DNA of 64,000 nt from Mesocentrotus franciscanus (GCA_037976565.1 CP137680.1:27112873-27176872); one strand, 5' to 3'. Shown: positions 22,551 through 40,413, numbered from the stretch's first letter. The notes: generated from the letters alone by a model not told the origin. Made by a program: numbers and translations.

Positions 22551-23866
22551 TGTTTCACGGAGCGAAGATTTTTTGCTTTGTTTAAATTTTCTTTTTTTTT
22601 GGACTTTAAAGCTTCCATAGGACACGTTTGTCACTGTCATTAAGCTATTCAGTCATAGCAGTAAGCCGTCAGAATTCTAGTCAAGTTTACCCGTCAGTTG
22701 TCGTACCAGTATTCCCGACGAAGTTTTGTCCCGCCGCAGAAGTGAGTGTTAAGATTAATAGAAACTGGAATATGAACTCATAAAACGGAAAATAAGATAG
22801 ATTCAAGTTGAACTCTAAAAACGAACTCTAAAGAACTGTACTGAACTCATTGGCATAATGTACGTGGCATTGCATGATTCCAAAATGGCCGCGCCCACGA
22901 GACGTACTTTTAGTCATGTGTTTTTCCAGTTTAATAATTGTCAAAAAAGAATTACATTAAAAGGCAGATATAATGTTATGGCATTTATAAAGTAAACAGT
23001 GTACATTTATAGATGTCCTGAAGATAAAGGATATTTTTATTGTGCACAAAATTTTGGATTTTATGCAGTTTGTTTTGGCCTTTTTGGGTGACAAAAGTTG
23101 GTCTGTAGAATTTGATTTTACATGTAGCTTGCAAGACACTATTTATTGACTTGCTGAAAAGGTAAAGCTTTGCACCTCTGGCATGGCATTTTGAGTAAGA
23201 ATTAAAAAAAAGTGTTTATTCATTTGAAGAGTTAACTGGAAAAAAAACCTGTGGTTAAAACAATTCTTGGTTGCATAGTTTTAGAGCAACTCAGATATTT
23301 AAGTTGAATTCACCAAACAGTGTTTAATTGAATGAAGATATTTTATTAGTGTCTGTCAAAGTCAGTGGAAGGTCATACTATACATTTAACGTGACAATCC
23401 AATATTGAGGTTTTAGAACGAACTTATGCTATGCAGATAGATGTGAATAATCAAGCTTGTGTATGGATGCAAGATAGACATATTTACAGTTATTTTGGTT
23501 TATGAAAATTGGCAGTAATCTGTTTAAAGGAAAGTCGAGTCAGTTTAAGAAAGCTATTAAAATATGAGTTTATCAAAGTAGAGCATATTAGGAAATGCAA
23601 AAGGTTTTGTAGCCATAGGTTACTCTGAATTTTTGATAGTTAAAGGACGAGGTCAAGATTGACAGTTTATAGTACAAAAGCAAAATGTGTTTATTAATAA
23701 ATGAATCTTTATAGATACATTGACTTGGTTTATTCAGATATTTTGCATTGTATCTTGTGTAACATGAACGATGTACTAAATCTGTCATTGTTATTTTATC
23801 TGTATTTGCTGATCGAATAAAAAAGCTTAACAGCTTTATATCTCCATTTACGGCTGTACTCCCACA
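22551..23866 (+). repeat. probable 3' LTR of the BEL/Pao element
   Basis: Begins TGTTTCACGG directly after a purine-rich GGGTGGGGAGGA tract and may end in ACA at 23866, with AATAAA near 23816. The 5' partner is absent, so the length rests on TGT/ACA ends alone. Confidence 0.4.
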
Positions 23867-24939
23867 CTTCTATTTTCCCTTCCTTCAACTATTCACTAAT
23901 AGTAATGATGATTGTAATCATGATGATGATGATGATTGTTATCATGATGATGATGGTGATAATAATAATAATTGTTTAAAAAAATAATGATAATAACAAT
24001 AATATAATGCTTTTGCATAGCGGAGTTCAACCTAGAATGGCTTTCTCAAAGCGCTTTACAAACAAAAGTAATAATAATAATAAAATATGAATTTATAAAG
24101 TTCCCTCGTATATTAGTAGACGCAGTGTTTCTTAATTAGGCAATGGGACAGATGTCTCCGTCTCTCAAAGGGTTGGGGCAATATAGGCATACTTATCCCC
24201 TTAACAAGACAATACATTATTTTGCAGTAAAAACGTCAGCTTGTAAGTGCTCCTAAAAACACTTTAACCCTTCCAAAGATAAAATCTTTTCACTTAAAAA
24301 GACATTAAAAAAAACACACACACACGCACACACACATACAAACACTTACATACACACATACACACACGTGCACAGACACCCACACAAACACCCACTGAAA
24401 ACATGCCTACATTTTGTGAGAATCTCGACCATTATATCAGCCATGTCCATTTCATTGCTTCTATTCGCCTTCCTTATTTTATTTATTCTGCACGAAGCTA
24501 TTCTAAATTGTCCCACTTTCTAAAATTCGTTCCATTCGTTTACGTGCAGTTGTCCAAAAGAAGACGTAGATGGCGTTAACCAGTAATTGCCATGCTACAC
24601 TACCTTTAAACTTTACGTCATTAAAAGACAAAGTCGATGTTTTGCCGCGTCACATCTGAACGAGCCTTTACAAGACAATGCCCTTTGTACCAAGGGTTTT
24701 GGTAAAAACGAAGTTTCACTGTATTTGCTATAACAACAAATTGGTACAGGACATTGAATATTTTGAGAGTCATTTGCACTTGAAAACTACAAGAATGCAT
24801 GAAGGATATGCATGAAAGAGGTTTTTCTTTAACCCCCGCTCTCGATCCTTTAACCTGTCAACCACTGTAGGCAGTAAATTTTCGTGCAACTGAACAAGAC
24901 TTGAAATTAACTGAGGGAAGAAGGGAGTGGAAGTGCGTG

Positions 24940-25130
24940 CGAGACAAACAGAGGGAGAGAGAAAGAGAGCGAAAAAGACAAAAAGCGGGAGAGTGAGAGA
25001 GAGAGAGATAAAGGGAGACAGATGAAATAAGGTGGTGACACAGAGATACAGAAAGAGAGAGGAAGTCAAAGAGATGGTAGGCAAACAGGGGAAGGGATGC
25101 AGACCGAGAGAGAGAGAGAGAGAGAAAGGG
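24940..25130. repeat. GA-rich low-complexity DNA
   Basis: Imperfect GAGAGA and GAAAGA. Long antisense frames here are made of Ser/Leu/Pro runs and are artefacts. Confidence 0.8.
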
Positions 25131-26732
25131 GGCTGTATGGATTTCATTTTAACTTGTCTTTGTAACATATGTTCAATCATTCGCTACGGTGTGAAATTAT
25201 GTATACACGATTATTAGTACAGGGGAGGGGTTGGGGAGGGGGGGGGGGAGGAGGGATTGGAGAGAACGCCAAGAAGACCAATAATACCACTGCTAATTTC
25301 ACAGTATGTTGAGGGGTGAGGCGGGCGTCCGGACACTTAACACACATAAAGACTTCTCTTTTACCTTCGGATTTAACACATATTGCTTGTAAACTTCTTC
25401 AAATTGCTGTGTTAAATCAACTGTCCGGAGACGTCTAGGTATACGGGAAAATACCATCTTTCATTCAATGGTACGCATATATTTCAGTCATCTTTAAACG
25501 TATTTTATGGATAGATATAGAGTAGAGGAAGGAAGACGGCTGAAAGCCATATACATTATCTGAAATTATTCTGGCAAGATCTTAAATAGATTACTGTCAC
25601 CGAAGTAATTAACACTCTTCAAAGTAAACCTCTAAATCAATCCGATTTTACTCATTCTCATTTTTCATACTCGCATCTACTCTTGAAAACAAACGAGCTT
25701 TAATGTGAACCAAAACAATGAAAATCAAAGTAAGATTCTTATTTATCGTATAGACCAATTTGCTCTGGGATAAATCCTTTTACTCGAAACTCTTCCTCCT
25801 TTAGTGAAACCTTCAACAAAAGCACTGTAATATGATATTAATATGGCTGCATGGTTTTGAAAACAACTTGAAATAATGTGAAAGTATTACTATGATTTAA
25901 AACTTCTTTTCTCTTCCCTCTCTTTCCTATTTCCCTCTTTATAATTTCATCCAGCCTTCTACTATTCTTCTCTGTATCACAAAGTGTTATTCTACCCATT
26001 TTCCTTCGGCCCCAAATCTTCTATTTGCAATTAATTTCTCTATTTGTATTTTAGGTAATTTTATTAAAACTTCGGTTAACAGCATTATAAAACCAGACAT
26101 GTGTTGCGGTTAATGCTTCAAAGCTTTATATACAGCGCAAAGATTTCAAAAAATAACACGAAACTCCTTTTTATTTATGAGATATAAAACTCCACTAATC
26201 AATATCACTTTCTTAGATAAAGAGATGGAACATTTCGTGAAGTACTTTTCATGGCTTCCAAACGCGTCATTACTGTAAGAACTGAACTTTTGAAAGTTTG
26301 GACCATGTCTCAGCTTTAATTTTGAACTTTGAAAATCGATTACAGTCTCTCCTTAAAGCTATCCCGGGAAATGACAAATAATCGGGCAAACGACACTTTT
26401 TACTGCTTTTCGGGCAACGGGAGCTTTTTGTTGTCGATGTAATTTTGAGGTACTTTCTAACACACTTACATTTTGATGACGAAAATTGCATTCGCAACTA
26501 TACAAAAGTTAACATTTGAGATGGCCCGAACGGATTGCTCGCAAAGGTTTTACGTGATTTAGATTGAAAATTGATAAATTATTTGGGTCGGAGACGTGAG
26601 ATGGCAGAAACTGTGAGTCCCGTAAAATTTATGTTAGTACTTCCCTAAAGCTATATTAAATTGCTAACACGTCTATAAGTATGCCTTATCAGACACTGTT
26701 ATAGGTTACAAATAGGTATACCCAAGAGCGTA

Positions 26733-26880
26733 GCCAGGATTTTTAAGGGGGGGGGGTGTTCTTTTGCCCAATACGTGAGAAAATATTTAGCGGCGAATAA
26801 GCGGGGGGAGGGCATAGATAAAACACAGATAAAGGGTGTTTTTAAAATTGAACACCCCAAACACCCCCTCGCTACTCCAA
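26733..26880. mobile_element. small repeat with GTAGCCAGG / CACCCCCTCGCTAC ends
   Basis: Starts GCGTAGCCAGGATTTTT plus a G-run and ends AACACCCCCTCGCTAC-like. It shares GAATAAGCGGGGGG with 56038-56052 and the CAGGATTTTT start with 55871. Probably a short MITE related to sequence flanking the foldback element. Confidence 0.4.
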
Positions 26881-27861
26881 TGGGTATACCTCAGTCACAC
26901 CGCCAAACCAACTTCAGACCGACTCCAAACCGGCCGATTATCGGCCACAGACGTAATTTAATATTTTCAGACGGTCTGGTGTCGGTCTTGTCGGTATGTG
27001 AATAATTTATAAGGCATCAGAATCAGATTAGTGTAATAAATATTAATGCTAATGATAAAGACATTTCTTGATTCTCGTTCTTTCGTTATAATGAAACAAT
27101 TAGATAAAGGACCATATGAAGTAAAATATACAAATGCAACTGTTTTTACTAAATAGAGAAGAAGAAGCTTAAAATAGGATATTGAACTGGCAATTTTTGT
27201 TCTCTCATAACTCGTATTCAAATGTTTTCGTGACATCATATCTCAAAGGCATATACATGTATCTCCTCTTATAAATATTGGTTTCTTTCGCTTTCAGCTA
27301 TCAGTGTAAAAATACATATAGGACCTTCTAAAGTAGCCCGAGACGTGCTGAATATTTTTGTTTTTGTAATGAACTAAAAACTGGTACTTCACCATCTACA
27401 CATTTCATTTACATCAGCCGAATGGAAATGTTTTCCAGGCTTTCATTCAGTTTTAAACAAAGCGTACCATGAGTTGATAGGTTGTTTTGATACATTAAAT
27501 TTACAACAAAAATGTGTTTATAAAAGCCATATAATGTTGGACGTTGTATCCGTGCTAGCTTTTGCATAGTTGCTTGCCGAAGCAGTTTTTCTATTTACAG
27601 TTTTACCACGTGTTGACGGCAACTTGACGCGTTGTACAAAGCGATGCTATTTTTTCTTTGATTTCCAAGATCATCAATTTTCGTAACTGATAAAACAGAC
27701 ATTTTGTTCACTACAAGATAATCTAATATACTGTTTTGTTAATAGCATGCAAGAACGAATTTCATAATTAAACTCATAGTTTTTAATAATTGCACATTAA
27801 TTTTTCTCGACTTATGAATTAAACTATATTTTACAACTCAAACAAGAGCAATAACATGATA

Positions 27862-29420
27862 CTACATGTTATAGACATTGGCATAAGTGAGGCTCTTCTT
27901 GGCTGCGTAGTCAGTACGATCATGGTTTCCGCTCATATCCATGTAGTATGCCTGCGACCCTTCTAACTTGACCTGTCCTTTCGCCATTGCTGTCCCACCT
28001 GCAGACCCAGAATCCACTTGGCTAGACCCGTCAGGAACAACATCATTCTCAGCTCTAGACTTTTTGTAAGTGAGGCTCTTCATTGTTTCATATTCAGTAG
28101 GGCCGTGGTTACCGCTCATATCCATGTAGCGCTCCTTTGATTCTTTCCTCAATGACTTCTTTCTCTCACCTTTGGGTTCCTCACCAGTTAAACCCAAACC
28201 TTCCGAGGAAGATCCTTGAGTATCAAGATCGTTTCCCCCACTCGTACTGAGGATGACCATGGCGTACTCTGGTGTCGTTTGGGTTTGTTCATCGTCCGAT
28301 ATTTTAGGAATTGTGGATACTTCGTGTGACCTTCCGGATCTACACCCAAACAACACTCTACACACTGCAATGGTGATTAGCCACAGGGTGAAAAATAACA
28401 ACGTTAAAACAAAGTAAGCATTATGGGCACTAGTTTCTGGATCTTCAGAATTTGAATTGTTAATGTCTCCAGGAATTTTCAAGATTACGGTGAACGCAAT
28501 GGTACCTTTGTTGGTATGGTTGTCATCTCCTTTGGTTCGACACACCACCACTTTCCCGACATCTCGTTCGGATACATCTCGTATGAGCAAGGATCGTCCT
28601 CCCTCTCGAATCCATGAATGATCCTCAATATCTTCTTCTCTTCCATCCGAACTGTAGAAACGCCATTGATAGACATCCAATTCATCGTCACATTCGATAA
28701 TGATGTCATTTCCTTCAATAATGTATTGCGTTTCTACGATATTCGGGTAGGTGCAAGATCGCGTTATATCAATATCTGGAAAATATGCCTTGCAGGAAGC
28801 GTTACGAACGTTATTGAAATCGTCAAAGTAGAGAGTTTTAGCTTTGATACTTTGGGATGATCCGGCGGAATAATCAGGAACATTTAGTCCAACTCCTTCC
28901 AATGTCAAATTGACAACGAGTTGACTCGAGTTTACTTCACATGATAATGTCATACTGCCAACTCCATTTTGATCCCTTCTTGGCAATGTAACTATACAAT
29001 TGGAGGCGAGTTTATTTGGGTCAATCGGTTTCACCCTGAATGTTCGCATTAGAACATTCCCTAACCTACATATCAGATTTTGCTCCTCTTCACCGATTGG
29101 TGTCAGTGAAAGAATGGAAGTGTCATTTCTTCGGGTTGCTTCAATTTGATCAGATTTACGAGAAATAACGTTCGAAAAAATTCAGCACGTCTAGTAAATT
29201 GACATCGATCATTCTGACAAGTGTAGATGTTAACGAAATCGTTTTGTCCAATATCATACCACCAAGTAACATATTCAGTCGAGTTTAGATAACATGTCAA
29301 ATCTACTCGCTGGCCAATCAACGCATGTTTTTCAGTCATTCCGCCTTGTCCTTCTGCATACAACCAAGACTGGATCCCAAGCAAAAGGCCTAAAATCGAA
29401 CGAAATGAGATATTATCCAT
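27862..29420 (-). CDS. full-length three-Ig-domain receptor with long signalling tail (copy 6); one frameshift
   Basis: Leader from ATG 29420 (MDNISFRSILGLLLGIQ), domain 1 start VDLTCYLNSTEYVTWWY, then a one-base frame break at the A-run 29175-29180. The second frame runs from upstream of 29049 through domain 2 (four Cys, spaced 19, 49 and 13), domain 3 (GGRSLLIRDVSERDVGKVVVC), the membrane segment (AYFVLTLLFFTLWLITIAVC) and a tail of about 160 residues. Unlike other copies, the tail has two related blocks starting YMDMSGNH, with three YxxM motifs (YMDM, YETM, YMDM) and an ITIM-type LTYANV near the end. YxxM is the known docking site for PI3-kinase p85 SH2 domains. The TATA box is degraded (CCATACAG). 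It is a live gene if the homopolymer gap is an assembly error, otherwise a recent pseudogene. Confidence 0.7.
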
Positions 29421-29979
29421 GTTTCTCAGATCTGATATACGTGATACACAGCCAGTGATGTAATGAAGATGATGTAAGATGCTACAAGTACTGCACCTCT
29501 GTGAATGAGGATCGAACCAATGTAGCACCACTGTATGGAGTCACTGTCGAGGCCTGAAGAAGACGAATGATAATATTATGACTTGTGTAATATACCAAGA
29601 GAGGGCGGGCGCATTTTTTTATATTTTTTAAATAAATTTATACCATCCGTTTGTAAACTAATCGTCAGTAATGTTTTCTGTTCAGTCGAGCCGCACTATA
29701 ATCTGATAATTACGTAAAAATCGACTCATATCTTGAGTAATGAAATGTTTGGAGACCAACATAATGTACCAGCCTATCCCGAATTAGTGAGACAATCAAG
29801 ATCATAACATAGATGTTGACTATTTTTGGTTACCCATTAGCCAATCTACAAGAGCGGAGATCAAGGGGGGGGGGCACGTTCCCCATACATTTTTCAGGGG
29901 AATCGCACACCCCCGTGGAAATCTGAGAGAATGAAAAGAAAAACAAGTAAGGCATGCAATACGATTGTGATCACGATTA

Positions 29980-31440
29980 TGGACTGGACTGTTCGAGAAT
30001 GTATAAAACACATAGTAAGTAGTAAATTACATGTGGCCAATTCCTCTGTATTAAAGGTACTATGTCCCATTTGCAGGCCAAAAATGAAAAGATTAAATTC
30101 CAACGCCAAGACAATACTAATTTAGAACTTCCCTCCAAACGAAAGGGCTTGAAAATGGCTTTTAGTGGGAAAATAACGACCATTAGTTGCCGAATCGACT
30201 TAAGTGATTGCAATCACCTTAAGTAATAGTCTGATTTTCAGACCCATTTACCGAATGGTTGTACGTTTTGTGCTGCACAAAGGTTCGATCGGTTTAATGT
30301 TGGCCATTACAAGTAGTGGGTTATTGATGTAGACAAATGCTCATGTACCTGTTACAGCTCATTTTATGTATGTTATTACCAAAGAAAAAAAAAAAAGGTT
30401 TTCAGTCACTCAATAGTGTCTAGAAGGTAAACGGGTTTCCTTGCATATTTTGAATACTAGGACACTGCTAATGTTTAAATTTCACAGATAGGACATACAT
30501 GACATATTCATAATTCCTGCAAAGCTCTACAGAATTTGATGTTGGCTTCAAAAGGGACATCTAGTATCTTTAAGATCGTTTTCCCACTCTTACTGTGTGT
30601 CATTTGGGTTTGTTCATCGCCAGGTGTTCTAGGAATGGTGAATATTTCATGTGATCTTCTGGATCTATACCCCCAACCAGACTCCACACACTGCAATCGT
30701 GATTAACCACAGGGTGAGAAATAACAACGTTAGCAATAATGAGCTTTAGGTGTGGGTGCTGGATCTTTAGAACTCGAAATGTTGATTTCTCCAGAAATTG
30801 TCCATATTACCGTGAACCCAATAGTAAATTTGTTGGTGTGGTTGTCATTTCCTTCGGTTCGACACACCACCACATTCCCAACATCTTGTTCAGATATAAC
30901 CCGTATCAGCAGTGATCGCCCTTCCTCTCGAATCCATCATACGATTCGTAACATCTTCTTATCTCCCATCTGAACTGTAGAAAACCCAGTTATCGATATC
31001 CGATTTATCGTTGCATTCGATAATGATGTCATTTCCTTCATCAATCAATGTACTGCGTTTCTATGATATTTGGGTATGTGCAAGATCGTGTTATATCAAT
31101 ATCTGGAAAATATGCTTTACATGAAGCGTTACGAACGTTGTTGAAATCGTCAAAGTAGAGAGTTTTAGCTGTGATACTTTGAGATGACCCGTGGAAATCA
31201 TCGGGATCATTAAGTCCAATTCCTTCCAATGTCAAATTGACAACGAGTTCACTCGAGTTTACTTCACATGATAATGTCATACTGCCAACTCCATTTTCTT
31301 AAGTACGTGGGGATACAATGCAATTGGGGTGATTTTACTTGGATGATTGTTTTTTCCGAATATTGCTGCAGAATATTATTCCCTAGCTTACTCTTAAAAT
31401 CATGCCCATTTTCATAGTATCGTCTCATTGTCTACTGAGA
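29980..31440 (-). pseudogene. partial receptor (copy 7), broken by a MITE
   Basis: Domain 2 is recognisable at 31041-31280 (MTLSCEVNSSELVVNLTLEG, DDFNNVRNASCKAYFP), with domain 3 and membrane/tail remnants at 30590-31040 in several frames. The leader and domain 1 are not found. The tail is split by the TTAA element at 30055-30569: ATTCCTCTGTA lies left and AAGATCGTTTT right of it. Confidence 0.7.
30055..30569. mobile_element. 515-bp TTAA-flanked MITE (copy A)
   Basis: TTAA at 30051-30054 and 30570-30573. Inverted ends AGGTACTATGTCCC and the complement of AGATACTA(G)ATGTCCC. Related over its length to the element at 36269-36799 in inverted orientation. Paralogous receptors show the empty site (CTCTGTACTAAGATCG and similar). 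TTAA duplication is characteristic of piggyBac-type elements. There is no coding capacity. Confidence 0.8.
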
Positions 31441-33957
31441 GAAATAAATGAGAAAAATACATGAACTCAATATAGCATAATTAAACGAAAGTTAGCCATA
31501 TAATCATGTATATGTTCATGTACTTAAGATAAGATGCCCTTAATTTCTGACACTTCGTATATGACTAGTGATGCTGTATTCAGATTGATGAAAGAGAAAT
31601 TTTAAGGACGACATAACCTTTGTAACACTACATCAGATCATAATCATGACACCATATATATTTAGATCATGTTCGAACCACAGCTAGGTATAAGGGACGT
31701 AGATTAACCCTGGTTCAAACTATATTAAAGAGGTGCTAGAAAAATAACAAATTAAATCAAGTTGCTTACAAATAAAAGGAGAGTGGTTGTCCTCTACTTT
31801 TTGGGGGTCATTTAAATCTGCAAATTGTATTGTTTTATTATTTATTTTGTTAATTCAATTAATGGGAAAATCTGTAACGAAAACAAAACGAAATGTAGGT
31901 TCCTAGCATTATTAACAGATAGTACACATGCAGTATTGATTAGAAGAGGTCAATAATGGATTTTCATTAGCTACCAAATTGTTGATAATACTACAAAAGT
32001 TGAACACATCCCATAAAAGTTCATTTGCATGTTATTGGAAAATACCTGAATAGGCAAGGTCCCGAAGTTTGTTATTCTAGTTTATGAGTTTGAGAATGCA
32101 CCCCATTAAGTAAGGTTTGAATTAGTGACATTCACTGCAACTCCAAAGTTTCCTTTAACTTCTTGAAAAGGTCTTGTCTGCTGAAAATAAAGCTATATAC
32201 ATTCTGAATTACAGCTTTTTATAAGAAACCTCTCACAATAAGGAAAACATTTACTTCAGAAGCAAGGATTTCACTAGCTTATAAAAACTGTCATTTGTCA
32301 CTGATGACAAGTTTTGTGAAATGGGGCCCAGATCTGGATTTTTCGTAACCTAAACATAGGAGTCACAGTTATGGAATTGTGTATCATGCCACTCGATGGC
32401 GGGGGAAGGGACGAGCCGGTTAAAAATATTTAATTACAGGCGCGATAGTAGAAGAATATATATTTCTTTGTTTGAGGGAAATGTTTTGGGGAGTTTTGGG
32501 TTTGTTGATTTGTTACATGTGTCTTGCTTAAATTAATTCATCATGATAAGGAAAAAAATATGGCAGTTTTAATTTTTCTTTTTGGGAGAGATGGAGGGGG
32601 GGGGGGTTGAGTCCACGAAACCCCCACTGGAAGCACTACTACACAAAGAATCGCGTTGACAAGGTAAAAGTAGATGCTTCCATATGCATTATCATGATTC
32701 CCCATCCCCCTTTCACTAAAAAAAACCCCTGTTATACAGCTGTTCATGTATATATTCAAATCGAACTATTATTAGACAATTCGTAGGCCTATTGAAATTA
32801 GTCACGATTTCTCAGTCTGCGCACCGCAAACAAAGATCCTAGATGCACAGCCTAAAGAGTTCGACACGTATTCGGTTCCACGTTCCCCACACACATACAC
32901 TGTGACCTCATGGTGTGTATATAGCACAGTGACTTCATAATACATGATTGTATATCTGACACTGTGTGCGCTTTTTGGGATACTATTGGGGATCGCCTCA
33001 GAAAAACTACTCGCAGTAGAAGGACTTTGATAGAGCCAGATTGTTGATCTATAAAATGTCTTGTGATATGAATTTCACGGGTCCAAAGGTGGAACAAATA
33101 CTAAAGTCAATATTAGCGATTTATTGGTTTATCATGAGATGATAGATAGTGACTCTTTATTCTACATTTGAATTAAACGCATTTGAAAATGGGAAAGTTC
33201 GAATACGACGTTTTATTCATCGAGGCCTGTAGTCCTATTATCATGTATATAGGCCCTATGCCGCAACTTTATCCAGACTAATTTTGAATCTGAATTTTTC
33301 GGGGGAGGGAGCGGTCAGATGGATAGTGTTGGCGGAGATGTAACCTAAACAAAATATGTATACCTCTATTGTGTTATTTGTGTAGACATTTTTTGTTAAT
33401 TTAATTCATCATGCCTGTCTTACAATTAAAGTGCATTTTTCGGTGATGTAATTTCCCACAAAAACATGTGCTATTTCTAGTTGATGTAGATTTGTCACGG
33501 CTATTTGTGTTCCCAATGTATCTGAAATAAATCTTCAAAAATGAAGACATGTGAATTTAACATGCAATGCACTATGTGATGAAATTGTTATATTTTTTTC
33601 TAAAAAGTCAGCCACATAAATCATGTCTCCACTTCGATTTTATTTGTCCAGCAAATATAATGTATGTTAACCTTATATCCTAAGCTGTCCCTGCACTTTA
33701 TTTCTTGATGATCTTTGCCTAGTCTGCCCCTTGTCAATCAATAATATATTTTGATATGGTTCGGATAGACTAAAATCTTGTAGTGAATGACTATTTATCT
33801 ATCCCACGAGTTTTTGCGATTTCAAGATGATCCCTACATGTTTACGTGTAAATAATAAGCGGTAAAGGTTAAGCTCTCAAGTATACATCTGAATTTACCT
33901 CAAAATATATATTGCAACATAATTATAGCTTTGGTTCAAAGTCTACCTGGATGTTGA
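31441..33957. other. intergenic DNA upstream of beta-tubulin
   Basis: AT-rich, no gene seen. Contains a G-tract at 32596-32607. Confidence 0.6.
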
Positions 33958-33965
33958 TATAAAAA
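33958..33965 (+). promoter_or_regulatory. TATA box of beta-tubulin
   Basis: TATAAAAA lies 120 bases upstream of the ATG at 34078. This predicts transcription starting near 33988 and a 5' UTR of about 90 bases. Confidence 0.55.
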
Positions 33966-34077
33966 CTACCGCTCCCCGTTTCGTGTAAGCCATTTAGCAG
34001 TGCAATGCAAATCTACAGCACTCACTTGAAATCAAGCATTCATTTTGAAGACGGCTAAGTGACCCGAACAGACAAAA

Positions 34078-38876
<4,799 letters not shown>

Positions 38877-39302
38877 GACATCTTCCAACATAAAATCAAT
38901 CCCGTCTCCCAAAAAAAAAATAAATAAATAAAATAAAATAAAATAATAAAAAATTTAAAAAAAAATTACATTACAATTTTCATTATAAAATTCCAATTAA
39001 TTTACTAACATTGACAATATTCATTGTGTTTTGGGTTTTGATATGTGAAATTAATTTTCCAAAATAGCGAGAGCCGTATAATGATCTAACATTTCTTTGC
39101 GTTAACTTTAAAAGAAAGTACATAATTTTCATAATCAGTGAGTCATAATGAAATGTTCGTTTTTTAGGTATGTTGATGGTTGCATGGTACCTCACACTAA
39201 CTTTTCGTGAATATTATTAGAAAGAAAACTTAAACCATTTTTCTTGTTTATTCAAATTCGTAAAATATCCAACCCTCTGCTTCGCTCTTTTTACTACATC
39301 TT

Positions 39303-39475
39303 CACTTTCTCCCCTCTCTCTCTCTCCCTCTCTCTCTCTTTCTCTCCCACTCTCTTTCTCTCTCTCACTCTCTCTCTCTCTCTCTCCTTATCATTCCATC
39401 TTTTCTATCTCTCACTCTCTCAGACTTTTCATCTACCATATCTGCCCATCTCATTTCTCTCTCTCTCTCCCCTCT
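39303..39475. repeat. CT-rich microsatellite
   Basis: Imperfect TCTCTC/CCCTCT. The complementary GA block at 39638-39810 is its inverted partner. ORFs here are repeats of Leu/Ser only. Confidence 0.85.
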
Positions 39476-39637
39476 ATCCGTCATCTATATCAGTATTTTT
39501 AAAACCTCTTTTAAAATCCTCGATTCTTATTTCTATTCCTTTATATTGTGCTTATATTAAAACAATGATATATATAAAAATCAATCAATCGTTAAGGAGC
39601 ATATTTATATTCAGCCAGTACTTCAATAATATACCTG

Positions 39638-39810
39638 AAAGAGAGAGGGAAAGAGAAGTAGATAGACAGAGAAAGAAAGAGAGAGAGAGAAAGAGAGAGA
39701 GATTGAAAAAGAAAAGAGAAACAAACAAAGCAAAAGAGAAAGAAAGAATAAAGGGAGAAAGAGAGTGAGAGAGAGAGGGAGAGAGAGAAAGGGAGAAAGA
39801 GAGATAGATG
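39638..39810. repeat. GA-rich microsatellite
   Basis: Imperfect GAGAGA/AAAGAG, inverted relative to the CT block 160 bases away. Could pair into a long imperfect hairpin. Confidence 0.85.
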
Positions 39811-40413
39811 GAAGTGTAAAGGCTGGCAATTCATCTCACATCCATTCCTATTCTTCTTAAATGTATAAGCAGTGTTTATCCCTTTACTCTTCTCCAGCTC
39901 AATGACTGAGCTTTTTATTGTTAATTAACTATATTATGACGCGCTCAGGGTGCGCCCTTTCATCAAGCCCCTGTGGCTTTTACGGATGCACCCTTTTCCA
40001 TCCTATACTTTTAGTAGATTTAATCATGTCTTCTTTTTCTTTTCTTTTTTCTTTTTCAATGATATATATAAATATATATCTATATTTCAATGTATTTTTC
40101 TTTGCCTATGTATAACAACAATGTATAATGTAATTTGTACTGTGATTGGAATCAAATATAGTTCAATTCAATTCAATATTCCATATCAGGGAAGGCTTAT
40201 TTTTTAATTTCGATGCAGTGTTTATGCCAAAAGGACATAATAACTTTAGTAGTGAGCTTTTATTGCAATACATCTGTAATGAGTAATGACTCATAATTAT
40301 CCCCACCTACATTTTCCAAAAAGTAGATGTTGTATGATGCCCAAAACATAATTCCCAACAAGCAGAAATTCAAAACGTTTCTCAATTGGCATCCTTTCAG
40401 ATTGCTAATCAAT

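Larger units (their letters stand above)
20345..23866 (+). mobile_element. 5'-truncated BEL/Pao LTR retrotransposon
   Basis: The sequence starts inside pol (LLETISDEKVLGVIWEDD) with the 5' LTR, gag, protease and most RT absent. It continues through the Pao-type A17/RNase H region, zinc-binding and core integrase and a DUF5641-like end. After the stop at 22485 there is a polypurine tract (about 22539-22550) and then TGTTTCACGG, a probable 3' LTR start. A possible LTR end is CCCACA at 23861-23866, after an AATAAA near 23816. No matching target duplication was found, so the LTR end is tentative. Confidence 0.75.
23867..27861. other. intergenic DNA with microsatellites
   Basis: No gene seen. Holds GAT/AAT repeats (23897-24000), a segment CTCAAAGCGCTTTACAAAC (24037) followed by AAT repeats that looks SINE-like, CA repeats (24313-24395), GA-rich DNA (24945-25130) and a G-tract (25225-25250). 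Confidence 0.6.
38877..40413. other. intergenic DNA, low complexity
   Basis: Holds the A-rich run after tubulin (38911-38965), the CT and GA blocks, and near 40160 a TTCAA repeat after GTGATTGGAATCAAATATAG that resembles a LINE 3' end. No gene. Confidence 0.6.

Noticed and set aside
24770..25180. 136-codon minus-strand frame
   Set aside because: Product of the GA-rich microsatellite, low complexity.
39244..39834. Long frames on both strands around 39.3-39.8 kb
   Set aside because: Made of CT/GA repeats only, giving Leu/Ser or Arg/Glu runs.
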